Part shown: piece by piece, positions 19,225-26,283 of the stretch | Layout of the letters: each line of letters begins with the position of its first letter | How positions within the stretch are numbered: the stretch's first letter is position 1 | From: JBOGGX01 sp050744245 | GTDB taxonomy: Bacteria; Actinomycetota; Acidimicrobiia; Acidimicrobiales; JBOGGX01 | DNA length: 40,191 bases | Assembly: GCA_050744245.1 (NCBI GenBank) | Contig: JBOGGX010000271.1 | Coordinates: 1 to 40,191, forward strand | Direction: 5' to 3' | Translations under genes and position numbers: made by a program | Notes under the pieces: generated by a model | The model's database searches: none | Told to the model about the DNA's origin: nothing | What the model saw: the letters and a program-made list of their open reading frames with translations, nothing else

Positions 19225-19263
19225 GTCGTGGTCGGTACGGAGATTTGCCGGCAGGATGCCTCC

Positions 19264-19684
19264 GTGACCGGGGCGACGACGCTACCGCTGGCGGCGGTGC
19301 AGGCGGCGGCCGACGCCGGCGACGTGGTCGCCAACGCGGCGACGTCGCCCGGCTGACCCGGGTCGCGGCCGACCGCGGCGCCCGACTGGCCGTCGTCCCC
19401 GAGCTGTTCCTGCCCGCCTACGCCATGAAGACCCTGGCCGCCGATCGTTCGCCGGACGTCGTGCCCGCGGTCGTGGGATCGGCCGACGGCGACGACTTCA
19501 CGGCGGTGCGGCCATCTACGCGCCCGGCGGCCGGGCCATGGTCCGGGCGGCCGACGCGGGCGAGGCCGTCATCGTCGCCGACCTCGACCGGCGCGAGCTG
19601 GCGCGCATCCGGGCCACGCGCCGGATGCCGGCCGACCGGCCCGCCGCGCTTCCGAGCGAGCGGGCCCGGCTCGTCGTCGGTTGA
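19264..19684 (+). pseudogene. Carbon-nitrogen hydrolase (nitrilase family) remnant with internal deletion
   Basis: GTG 19264 follows GCAGGATG at suitable distance. The beginning is normal for the family: LPLAAVQAAADAGDVVANAA, then, after one missing base near 19345, VARLTRVAADRGARLAVVPE with the first catalytic Glu in VVPELFLPAYAM. The end is also normal: GGAAIYAPGGRAMVRAADAG, VIVADLDRRELARIRA and the TGA at 19682. Between GSADGDDF and GGAAIYAPGG about 110-130 residues are missing, including the regions that carry the catalytic Lys and Cys. The product cannot be active. Family enzymes have about 260-300 residues; this remnant has about 140. The gene faces the aminotransferase remnant tail-to-tail, 9 bp away. 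Confidence 0.75.
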
Positions 19685-19693
19685 CGGGTACGC

Positions 19694-20615
19694 CTACGCC
19701 AGCCCGGCGACCGCCTCGACGACCGCGTCGACCTGTTCCGGGGTCGTGACGATGCTCGGCCCGAACCGGAGGTAGGGCTCGCGGTAGGGCGTCGTCGTGG
19801 CGCTGATCCCCTGCGCGTCGAGGGCCTCGACCGCCTCGAACGGGTTGCGACCGGCCAGCTCGACACACACGATGCCGGACGACACCCGCTCGTCCATCGG
19901 GGTCACCAGGCGGACGCCATCGATCTCGGCCAGCCCCTCCTTCAGCTGCGTCGCCTGGGCGTGCGTGCGCTCGGCGACCCTGTCCTTGCCGATGTCGAGA
20001 TGGAAGCGGAACGCCTCGGCCAGGGCCCAGCGGTGCTCGAAGGAGTGGTAGCCGCCCGGCGTGTTGGCCGCACCAGGCCTTGAGCGGGGTGACGGTCTCG
20101 CCGGTGATGTAGCGCTCGAACGCGCCCGCGGCGAAGGGCGGGATGGTCGGCTGCACCGCCTCCCATGCCTCCGGTCGGCCCCACACGATGCCCGTGCCCC
20201 GCGGCCCGAACAGCCACTTGTGGGTCGGTGAGCGCGGTGTCGCCCGGCGCCGCCCCGAGGTAGTCGGCCGCGGCCTCGATGACCGCGTCCTCCAGCTCGG
20301 CCTGGTGCTCGAACATGTACCGGTGGGTGTCCTCGTCGAGCCAGGCCCGGTGCCGGGCGACGGCCTCGGCCACCGGATGCGGGTGTGGGCGGCGAGCACG
20401 TAGGCGGAGAAGTGGGCCACGTCGGGAGTCAGGGCGAACTGGGCCCGCACCGGGTCCCAGTCGGAGGGATCGAAGTCGCCCGCCGGTTGCGCCGACTGGT
20501 CGGGTGACCCGCGGCGCTCGCCCTCGCGGCGGCAGGCGGTCAGGCCGGCGACGGCCACGCCACCGGCGACCGCACCGGACCCGGCGATGAAGACTCGACG
20601 GGACAGCTCGACCAT
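19694..20615 (-). pseudogene. Tat-exported class V aminotransferase / cysteine-desulfurase-like protein, frameshifted and internally deleted
   Basis: ATG 20615 begins MVELSRRVFIAGSGAVAGG ... GLTAC, a twin-arginine signal with a lipobox-like Cys. Then come DVAHFSAYVLAA and, in a new frame, HPHPVAEAVARHRAWLDEDT and AELEDAVIEAAADYLGA as in isopenicillin-N-epimerase-like aminotransferases. After DTALTD the sequence jumps straight to THKWLFGPRGTGIVWGR, so about 120-130 residues are missing, including most of the PLP-binding half; the His-Lys of the PLP-lysine motif is retained. A further shift near 20070 leads to NTPGGYHSFEHRWALAEAF, and the end (SSGIVCVELAG ... YREPYLRFGPSI) is normal. At least three frame changes. 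Periplasmic class V enzymes with this signal are known in Actinobacteria; the substrate is unknown. Confidence 0.78.
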
Positions 20616-20645
20616 CGGCGCACGGTACCCGACCACGTCGACCAC

Positions 20646-20675
20646 CCAGAGCCCGGCCCCCCAGAGCCCGGCCCC
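20646..20675. repeat. Tandem duplication of a 15-mer
   Basis: CCAGAGCCCGGCCCC occurs twice, head to tail, without mismatch, in the region upstream of the aminotransferase remnant. It is probably a slippage duplication. No function is implied. Confidence 0.7.
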
Positions 20676-20854
20676 CGGGGAGGTCGGGGCCGGGATCCGT
20701 CGGGGGTGTCCGCCGGTGGCCACGACCGGCCGGGCCTGAGGGGACGGGTACGGGGTCGGCCACCGGCATCCCGACGGTACGGGCGGCAACTATCGGGACG
20801 GTGGCGGCCGGGTGAACACAACGCGAACGCCGGGGGAAGGCTGGGGGCCCACCG

Positions 20855-20905
20855 CAAACTCGACGCAGTGATGGTCGGGATTCGACCGCAGCTGCGTCGA
20901 GTTTG
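20855..20905 (-). terminator. 14-bp hairpin with nested stem just downstream of RNase J
   Basis: CAAACTCGACGCAG (20855-20868) pairs perfectly with CTGCGTCGAGTTTG (20892-20905). Inside the loop GGTCG/CGACC (20873-20877, 20883-20887) makes a second 5-bp stem. It starts 3 bp after the RNase J stop and should form at the 3' end of the dapA-rnj transcript, as a terminator or an RNA-stabilising end. The left flank CCACCGCAAACTCG is similar to the conserved flank of the R1-R4 repeats (12 of 14 bases), which may be chance. Confidence 0.55.
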
Positions 20906-20908
20906 GGC

Positions 20909-22573
20909 TCAGGCCTCCATGACCACGGGCACGATCATGGGCCGGCGGCGGGTGCGCTCGTTGACGAACCGGCCCGCGGCCCGGCGCACATGGCGCTGGA
21001 GCGACTCGATGTCGACCGACTGCTGCTCGACCGCCTCGGCGATCGCCTTGCGGACCTCGTCGGCGCACTCGTCGAGCAGGTCCTCGGCCTCGGGGGCGTA
21101 CACCCACCCGCGGGTGATGATCTCGGGCCCGGTGATGATCGCGCCAGAGGTCACGTCGACCGTCACCACCACGACGACGACGCCCTCCTCGGCCAGCACC
21201 TTGCGGTCGCGCAGCACGCCCTCGGCAACGTCGCCGACGATGCCGTCGACATAGAGGTAGCCGGCGGGCACGGCCCGCTCCCGACGCACCACTCCGTCGT
21301 CGGTGAGCACGACCTGGTCGCCGTCCTCGCACACCAGGATGTGCTCGTCGGGCACGCCCATCGACGCGGCCAACCGGGCGTGCTTGGTGAGGTGCCGGTA
21401 CTCGCCGTGCACCGGCGTGAACCACTCCGGCGTGGTGATCGACAGCAGCGTCTTGAGCTCTTCCTGCTTGGCGTGCCCCGACACGTGCACGTCGGCCACG
21501 CCGGAGTGCACGACCTCGGCGCCCAGCCGGAGCAGCCCGTCGATCACCCGGGTCACGTTGGCCTCGTTGCCCGGGATGGGATGCGAGCTCAGGATGACCA
21601 CGTCACCCGGAGCGATCTTGATCCACCGGTTCTCCCCGGCGGCCATGAGCGAGAGGGCGGAGAGGGGCTCGCCCTGCGACCCGGTGGAGATCACGCACAC
21701 CCGGCCGGGGTCGAGGTCGCCGACGTCCTCGATGTCGAGCAGCCGATCCTCGGGGATGTGGAGCAGCCCCATGTCGCGAGCCAGCCTGACGTTCTTCTTC
21801 ATCGACAGGCCGAGCGTGGCCACGGTCCGTCCGAAGGCGATGGCGGCGTCGGCGATCTGCTGGATGCGGTGGACGTGGCTGGCGAAGCAGGCGGTGATGA
21901 CCCGGCGCCCCTCGAACTCGTGGAACAGGTCGTAGAGCGCCTCGCCCACCCGCCGTTCGCTGGCGGTGTGCCCCGCCTCCTCGGCGTTGGTCGAGTCGGC
22001 CAGCAGCAGCCGGATGCCCGGGCCGCTGGCGATGGCGCCGATGCGGGCCAGGTCGGTGAGCCGCCCGTCGACCGGCGTGAGATCGAGCTTGAAGTCGCCG
22101 GTGTGGAGGATCACGCCCTGGCCGGTGTGAAAGGCGACGGCGAAACCGTGGGGGACCGAGTGGGTGACGGGGATGAACTCGACGTCGAAGGGTCCGATGC
22201 TGCGGCGCTCGCCGTCGGCCACGGCGATGAGCCGGGTGTGGTCGAGCACGCCGGCCTCCTCGATGCGATTGCGGGCCATCCCGAGGGTCAGCGGCGAGCC
22301 GTAGACGGGAAGCGAGAGGTCGCGCAGCAGGAAGCTCAGCCCGCCGACGTGGTCCTCGTGGCCATGGGTGGCGATGCAGCCGACGACCCGCGCCGCGTTC
22401 TCGCGCAGGTAGGTGAAGTCGGGCAGCACGAGATCGATGCCCATCATCTCGATGTTGGGGAACATCAGCCCGCAGTCGAGGATGACGATCTCGCCGTCGG
22501 CCTCGAAGCAGGCGCAGTTGCGCCCGATCTCGCCCAGCCCGCCGAGAAAGGTGACCGTTACCGGTGACGCCAT
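20909..22573 (-). CDS. rnj: Ribonuclease J
   Basis: A 554-residue metallo-beta-lactamase/beta-CASP ribonuclease with endo- and 5'-exoribonuclease activity in RNA decay and rRNA maturation. It starts VTFLGGLGEIGRNCACFE, then DCGLMFP, and the zinc motif ATHGHEDHVGGL; further ligands are in THSVPHG, TGDFKLD and the C-terminal VHVSGHAKQEE. The beta-CASP region has LLLADSTNAEEAGHTASE and ITACFASHVHRIQQI, and HGEYRHLTKHA precedes the C-terminal domain. Length and motifs are complete and the frame is clean. It lies 22 bp after dapA on the same strand, the usual actinobacterial arrangement, so the two should be co-transcribed. Confidence 0.96.
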   Translation of the reverse strand: MASPVTVTFLGGLGEIGRNCACFEADGEIVILDCGLMFPNIEMMGIDLVLPDFTYLRENAARVVGCIATHGHEDHVGGLSFLLRDLSLPVYGSPLTLGMARNRIEEAGVLDHTRLIAVADGERRSIGPFDVEFIPVTHSVPHGFAVAFHTGQGVILHTGDFKLDLTPVDGRLTDLARIGAIASGPGIRLLLADSTNAEEAGHTASERRVGEALYDLFHEFEGRRVITACFASHVHRIQQIADAAIAFGRTVATLGLSMKKNVRLARDMGLLHIPEDRLLDIEDVGDLDPGRVCVISTGSQGEPLSALSLMAAGENRWIKIAPGDVVILSSHPIPGNEANVTRVIDGLLRLGAEVVHSGVADVHVSGHAKQEELKTLLSITTPEWFTPVHGEYRHLTKHARLAASMGVPDEHILVCEDGDQVVLTDDGVVRRERAVPAGYLYVDGIVGDVAEGVLRDRKVLAEEGVVVVVVTVDVTSGAIITGPEIITRGWVYAPEAEDLLDECADEVRKAIAEAVEQQSVDIESLQRHVRRAAGRFVNERTRRRPMIVPVVMEA

Positions 22574-22595
22574 CGCCCGCCCCGCCCCCGCCGGT

Positions 22596-23486
22596 TCACC
22601 CGGGCCGCCTCCCGAGCCCGGCGAGCACCTCGCCGGCCCGGGCCGCCAGGCCGTCCGGCTCGGGCCCCATCGGCGGTCGACACGGTCCGGCCGGCAGGCC
22701 GAGCACCCGCAGCATGGCCTTGGTCGGCACCGGGTTGGGCGCGGCGTCGCCGGTCTCGAAGTCGTACGACGGCAGCAGCCTGGCGTTGTGCCCGCGAGCC
22801 GCGACCACGTCGCCCTTCTCGAAGGACGCGATCATCTCGGCCATCTCCGGGGCCGACCAGTGGGTGCACACCCCGACGACCCCCACCGCACCGATCGACA
22901 GCAGCGGCAGGGTCTGGTCGTCGTTGCCGCTGTAGATCTCGAACCCGGCCCGGGCGGCCGCCGCCAGGCGGGCCGACGCCGATACGTCGAGCGCGGCGTC
23001 CTTCACCCCGACCACGTTGCCGACATCATGGGACAGCCGCACCAGCACGTCGTGCGCGACCTTGCGACCGGTGCGGATCGGGATGTCGTAGATCAGCATC
23101 GGCAGATCGGTGGCCGCCGCGGCCGCGCGGAAGTGGGCCTCGAGCCCGGCCTGGCTGGGACGGTTGTAGTACGGCGTCACCACCAGGACGCCGGCCGCGC
23201 CGACCTCCTTGGCTCGCGTTGTCAGCTCGACCGTGTGCCTGGTGTCGTAAGTGCCGGTGCCGGCCACCACGGGGATGGTGACCGCCTCGCTCACCGCTCG
23301 CCACAGATCGAGCTTCTCTGCGTCGCTCAGGGTCGCGCCCTCGCCGGTCGTGCCGGCCACGATCAATCCGTCGTTGCCGTGGTCGGCCAGCCACCGGGCC
23401 AGGCCGACCGCGCCGTCGAGGTCGAGGCCGAGGTCGTCGTCGAACGGCGTCACCATGGCGGTCAGTACGGTGCCGAAGCGGGGCAT
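22596..23486 (-). CDS. dapA: 4-hydroxy-tetrahydrodipicolinate synthase
   Basis: A 296-residue class I aldolase that condenses pyruvate with aspartate semialdehyde in lysine and diaminopimelate synthesis. It has AGTTGEGATLSDAEK (pyruvate carboxylate site), VTPYYNRPSQAGL, Tyr133 in YDIPIRTG and the Schiff-base Lys162 in VVGVKDAALD. The ATG at 23486 has GGAGG about 8 bases upstream and overlaps the stop of the upstream gene as TGATG, so it is translationally coupled to it. The preceding frame is open but belongs to that other gene. It is followed by rnj; dapB lies 14 kb away on the same strand. Confidence 0.96.
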   Translation of the reverse strand: MPRFGTVLTAMVTPFDDDLGLDLDGAVGLARWLADHGNDGLIVAGTTGEGATLSDAEKLDLWRAVSEAVTIPVVAGTGTYDTRHTVELTTRAKEVGAAGVLVVTPYYNRPSQAGLEAHFRAAAAATDLPMLIYDIPIRTGRKVAHDVLVRLSHDVGNVVGVKDAALDVSASARLAAAARAGFEIYSGNDDQTLPLLSIGAVGVVGVCTHWSAPEMAEMIASFEKGDVVAARGHNARLLPSYDFETGDAAPNPVPTKAMLRVLGLPAGPCRPPMGPEPDGLAARAGEVLAGLGRRPG

Positions 23487-24110
23487 CACAACACCTCCGG
23501 GTTTTCCTGCGATCGGTCGAGCCCGAGCGTGGCGAGCAGATCCTCGTGCGGCTCGAACCACACGGTGTGATAGGAGTCGATCAGCGCGCCGTCGACGTAG
23601 GTCCGGTCGCCCGTCGCGGCCCGCTCGATGGCCGCGTCGAGGCGCCCGCGGTACCCGTCGTAGCGCTCGAGACAGGCGGCCAGATCCGAGAGCACGGCCG
23701 TGATCTTCTCATTGATCCGACCAAGTCGGTCGACAATCCGCCGGTCGTACTCGGGATCGGCGTGACCGTTGACGACACCGTCGCGCACCTGCCAGTCGGT
23801 CATCGCCTCGAGCAGGGGCCGGTTGAGCGTGAGGAACGACCGATAGCCGGACTCGACCACGGATCGGCGAGCACTCCGGTCGAGCTCGTCGTGCAGCCGC
23901 CGTTCGGCCTCGGCCCGGCCCACCGGCGTCAGCGACCATCCGCGGGCCAGGCCGGCCGGTCGACCGTCTCGAAGCGGGCCCAACCCTTGGCGGCCAGCCG
24001 GTCGAGCGCCCGAGCGGCGGCCTCGGGCGGGCGCCGGTACCCGCCGCCACCCGATCGGGGTCGGCGAACCCGGCCAGCCGCAATCGGTGCCGCGCCAGCG
24101 TCGAATCCAT
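23486..24110 (-). pseudogene. Winged-helix (MarR-like) protein, frameshifted twice
   Basis: Starting at ATG 24110: MDSTLARHRLRLAGFADPDR, then after a missing base near 24038 YRRPPEAAARALDRLAAKGW and RFETVDRPAWP, then after another shift near 23942 GWSLTPVGRAEAERRLHDEL and a long helical tail ending ENPEVL. The pattern (residues ~1-75: helix, 'ADPD.VA', 'aLdrLaakG', 'GWsLTp.Gr') is that of a winged-helix domain seen in actinobacterial regulators; the C-terminal ~130 residues are helical with no recognised family. The stop overlaps the dapA ATG. It diverges from the SHOCT-type operon, so it is a candidate regulator of the palindrome at 24149-24169 (inference). Confidence 0.6.
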
Positions 24111-24148
24111 GGGAGAACACGCGAGCTGGGCGACGGATTTGTGCATCT

Positions 24149-24180
24149 GACTTGACACTCTGGCAAGTCGTGCTTACGCT
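24149..24180 (+). promoter_or_regulatory. Strong promoter with palindromic operator for the SHOCT-type operon
   Basis: TTGACA (24152-24157) and TACGCT (24175-24180) are separated by 17 bp, an exact sigma-70-type layout. Transcription should start near 24187-24188, which is the ATG itself, so the mRNA is probably leaderless. GACTTG (24149-24154) and CAAGTC (24164-24169) form a perfect 6-bp inverted repeat, 9 bp apart, that covers the -35 element: a classical repressor site. The likely ligands are the divergent winged-helix protein or the DUF2089 protein of the operon (inference). Confidence 0.65.
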
Positions 24181-24187
24181 TCTGCCC

Positions 24188-24394
24188 ATGACTAGCGACG
24201 AACTCCGCGAAGTACTCGGCCGGGTCGCCGTCGGCGAGCTCCGGGCGGACGAGGCCGTCCGCCTGCTCGACGCCGACGCGGCGTCGGCCGACCAGCACCA
24301 GGTTGATGGTCCCCGCGCCGACCTCGACATCCCGAACGAACCGGCGGGCGCCACGGCCCCCCAGTGGGCTCCGCTCTGGCTGGGACGGTTGTGA
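24188..24394 (+). CDS. Small protein with SHOCT-like helical motif (truncated paralogue of the next gene)
   Basis: A 68-residue protein. Residues 4-28, DELREVLGRVAVGELRADEA then VRLLDAD, are nearly the same as the start of the next gene (DELRDILGRVAAGELDADEA), and the DNA is also close, so this looks like a duplicated 5' end. The rest (residues 30-68, ending in PQWAPLWLGRL) has no counterpart. The motif is the SHOCT-like helix-hairpin found at the N-terminus of YvlB/LiaG-type proteins and in DUF2089 proteins, probably for oligomerisation. There is no ribosome-binding site, which fits a leaderless transcript. Stop and next start are 2 bp apart. Confidence 0.7.
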   Translation: MTSDELREVLGRVAVGELRADEAVRLLDADAASADQHQVDGPRADLDIPNEPAGATAPQWAPLWLGRL

Positions 24395-24396
24395 CC

Positions 24397-25293
24397 ATGA
24401 ACGACGACGAACTGCGAGACATCCTCGGTCGGGTCGCCGCCGGCGAGCTCGATGCCGACGAGGCGGCCCGCCTGCTCGACCCGGACGCCACCCCGCCCGA
24501 AGACGACGCCGACGATCTCGACGATGGTGACCCCGACGTCGACTTCGACGCCGCGACCGAGCCGCCGCCGGGCGACATCGCCACCGAGCTCAGGGTCTCG
24601 GCCAGCGCGCGCAAGCTGCGCATCGTCGGCGACCCATCGGTCCGGGAGGTGCTCGTCCGCGGGGCGCAGATCCGGCGGGAGAACGGGATCCTCGTGGTCG
24701 ACGCCGAGCCCGAGTGGTACGACAGCGAGGACGAGACCCACTCGCTGCGGTTCGTGTTCGCCGGAGGCCCACCCTGGTGGGGCGGCGAGGGTGAGTGGGA
24801 CCGCGACTGGGACCGGCGCCGTCAGCGCGGTCGCCATCGCGGCGGGCGTGGGTCGCGTCGCTTCGAGTTCAACCCGCCCGTCGACATCAGGGCCAACCCC
24901 GACCTCAGCCTCTCGCTCGACGTGTCGGCCGCCTCGGTGCGGGTGTCGGGCATGCGGGGCAAGATCGTCGGGTCCGTGAGCGCCGGCTCGGCCGCCTTCG
25001 CCGATGTGCGGGGTCCGTTCGACCTGAACGTCAGCGCCGGAAGCCTCTCGGTGCACGGTCCCATCGCTCGCGGCGACTCCCGCATCCGCTGCGACATCGG
25101 CAGCGTCAAGGTCCGCCTCGAACCCGGGTCCGATCTCCGGGTCAAGGTCGACGCCACGATGAGCAAGCCCGATGTCAGGGTGGCCGGCTGGGGGGGCCGC
25201 ACCGACGAGGGCGAGTGGGTGGTCGGCGACGGCACCGCCAGCCTGGCCATCGTCGCCTCGATGTCGGCGGTCAAGGTGCGGGAGACCTCGTGA
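24397..25293 (+). CDS. DUF4097-type beta-helix protein with N-terminal SHOCT-like motif (YvlB/LiaG-like)
   Basis: A 298-residue soluble protein. Residues 3-27 carry the helical motif DELRDILGRVAAGELDADEA. An acidic linker rich in Asp follows (~30-60). The rest is repetitive beta-strand, such as LRVSASARKLRIVGD, VREVLVRGAQIRRENGILVV, LSLDVSAASVRVSGMRGKIV and FDLNVSAGSLSVHGPI, the pattern of DUF4097 putative adhesins that form a right-handed beta-helix. An inserted Trp/Arg/Gly-rich stretch (PPWWGGEGEWDRDWDRRRQ, ~130-155) is unusual. In Firmicutes such proteins are in cell-envelope-stress operons. The stop overlaps the next start (GTGA). Confidence 0.8.
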   Translation: MNDDELRDILGRVAAGELDADEAARLLDPDATPPEDDADDLDDGDPDVDFDAATEPPPGDIATELRVSASARKLRIVGDPSVREVLVRGAQIRRENGILVVDAEPEWYDSEDETHSLRFVFAGGPPWWGGEGEWDRDWDRRRQRGRHRGGRGSRRFEFNPPVDIRANPDLSLSLDVSAASVRVSGMRGKIVGSVSAGSAAFADVRGPFDLNVSAGSLSVHGPIARGDSRIRCDIGSVKVRLEPGSDLRVKVDATMSKPDVRVAGWGGRTDEGEWVVGDGTASLAIVASMSAVKVRETS

Positions 25294-25694
25294 CCCGGCA
25301 CCACCGCCATCGCCCACCTCGCGACTGTCCGGTGTGCGGTACCCGGCTCGCGCTCACCCGACTCGGCTGTCACGAGTGCGGCAGCGAGCTCGCCGGCGAG
25401 TTCGAGCCGTGCGAGTTCTGCGGCCTGTCCGCCGGCGACCGCGAGCTGCTGCTGGTGTTCCTCCAGTCTCGGGGGAACATGAAGGAGCTCGAACGACACC
25501 TCGGGGTCAGCTACCCGACGGCCCGGGCCCGCTTCGACGAGCTGCTGGCCCGGCTCGGCCTCCAACCCGTCCAACCCGTGGCCGCCGACAAGGCCCAGGC
25601 CACCTCCCCGAACGACAAGGCCGACCTCCTACGCTCGCTGGCCCGAGGCGACATCGACGTCGACGAGGCCGCCCGCCGGATGGGCCGCACCTGA
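25290..25694 (+). CDS. DUF2089 family protein (zinc ribbon, HTH-like, SHOCT-like tail)
   Basis: A 134-residue protein starting at GTG 25290. Cysteine pairs CPVCGTRL ... CHECGSEL and a third pair CEFC make a zinc-ribbon region. It is followed by LLLVFLQSRGNMKELERHLG, then SYPTARARFDELLARLGL, the diagnostic DUF2089 segment that looks like a helix-turn-helix. The tail DKADLLRSLARGDIDVDEAARRM repeats the same helical motif found at the N-termini of the two preceding proteins. Family knowledge: DUF2089 proteins are commonly encoded next to YvlB-like proteins. Here it may be the operon regulator, binding DNA and pairing through the shared motif (inference). It ends 16 bp before repeat R2. Confidence 0.85.
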   Translation: MTRHHRHRPPRDCPVCGTRLALTRLGCHECGSELAGEFEPCEFCGLSAGDRELLLVFLQSRGNMKELERHLGVSYPTARARFDELLARLGLQPVQPVAADKAQATSPNDKADLLRSLARGDIDVDEAARRMGRT

Positions 25695-25699
25695 GCCCA

Positions 25700-25756
25700 A
25701 ACCGCACGAATGTGCGGTGGATCATCGCGAAAAACGCGAGCTTCCACCGCACAGTG
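25700..25756 (+). repeat. Dispersed hairpin repeat, copy R2
   Basis: CGAATGTGCGGTGG (25707-25720) leads into TGTGCGGTGGA/TCCACCGCACA (25711-25721, 25743-25753; 11 bp), an internal 3-base mismatch, TCGCG/CGCGA, and loop AAAAA. A competing 6-bp hairpin CCGCAC-GAAT-GTGCGG (25702-25717) uses the left arm. It sits between the convergent stops of DUF2089 (25694) and the Fe-S protein (25760), so terminator function in both directions is likely. Confidence 0.8.
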
Positions 25757-25759
25757 GCA

Positions 25760-26223
25760 TCACTCGGCGTCGCGGAAGCGGATCTTGCGGTGGCTGTTGT
25801 CGCAGAATGGCTTGTTGGCGCTGGCCCCGCACCGGCACAGGGCCAGCCGGTGCTCGTCGGCCAGCACCCGACCGGCGGGGTCGCGCACCTCGACGTGGCC
25901 CCGCACGAAGAGCGGACCGTTGGGGACGACCCCGATGACGGTCGCCCCCTCCGACGTCTCGTCCGGGAGGCCGCCGACCCCGTCGTAGCCAGCGCGCCGG
26001 TCGGACACGTGAGGACGGCGGCCGCGATCTCCTCCGCGGTGGCGGCGGACACGTCGACCCATGGGCGGCGCCTCGTGTCGAACGCCGCGGGCAGGGCCAT
26101 TAGGCAGTTGGCCGTGTGGATGCACCGGTTCGCATCCCAGAACACGCGGATGCGGTCGGTCTCGTAGGTTCGGGTCGCACCGTTGGTGCGGGGCACGCCG
26201 GCCTCGGTCGGATCGTCGGGCAC
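25760..26223 (-). pseudogene. Fused 4Fe-4S (Fer4_19-type) and CDGSH iron-sulfur protein, one frameshift
   Basis: GTG 26223 has GGAGG about 8 bases upstream. The N-terminal part YETDRIRVFWDANRCIHTAN, then C in LMALPAAFD and CPTGAL, is the divergent mono-cluster 4Fe-4S ferredoxin domain found beside CDGSH proteins. One base is missing after CPTGAL near 25986; the next frame continues YDGVGGLPDETSEGATVIGV, PNGPLFVRGHVEV and LCRCGASANKPFCDNSH, a CDGSH-type 2Fe-2S site (CXCX2(S/T)X3PXCDXXH) with Asn in place of Gly. Total ~155 residues, the usual length for this fusion. Such proteins are thought to act in electron transfer or Fe-S handling. Faulty by a single base only, so it may be intact in the organism. 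Confidence 0.82.
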
Positions 26224-26283
26224 GCGACGACCTCCTGCGTCGTCACTCGGCCGCCAGTGTGCCAGCCCTGCCCCCGGGATCGT

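Noticed and set aside
19093..19263. Upstream extension of the nitrilase with 'VVVGTEIC', like a nitrilase Cys motif
   Set aside because: It lies before the N-terminal Glu region, in the wrong order, and the other strand carries a better coding tail; likely chance.
20903..22567. 554-codon open frame on the plus strand
   Set aside because: Exact antisense of RNase J, whose motifs are complete on the other strand.
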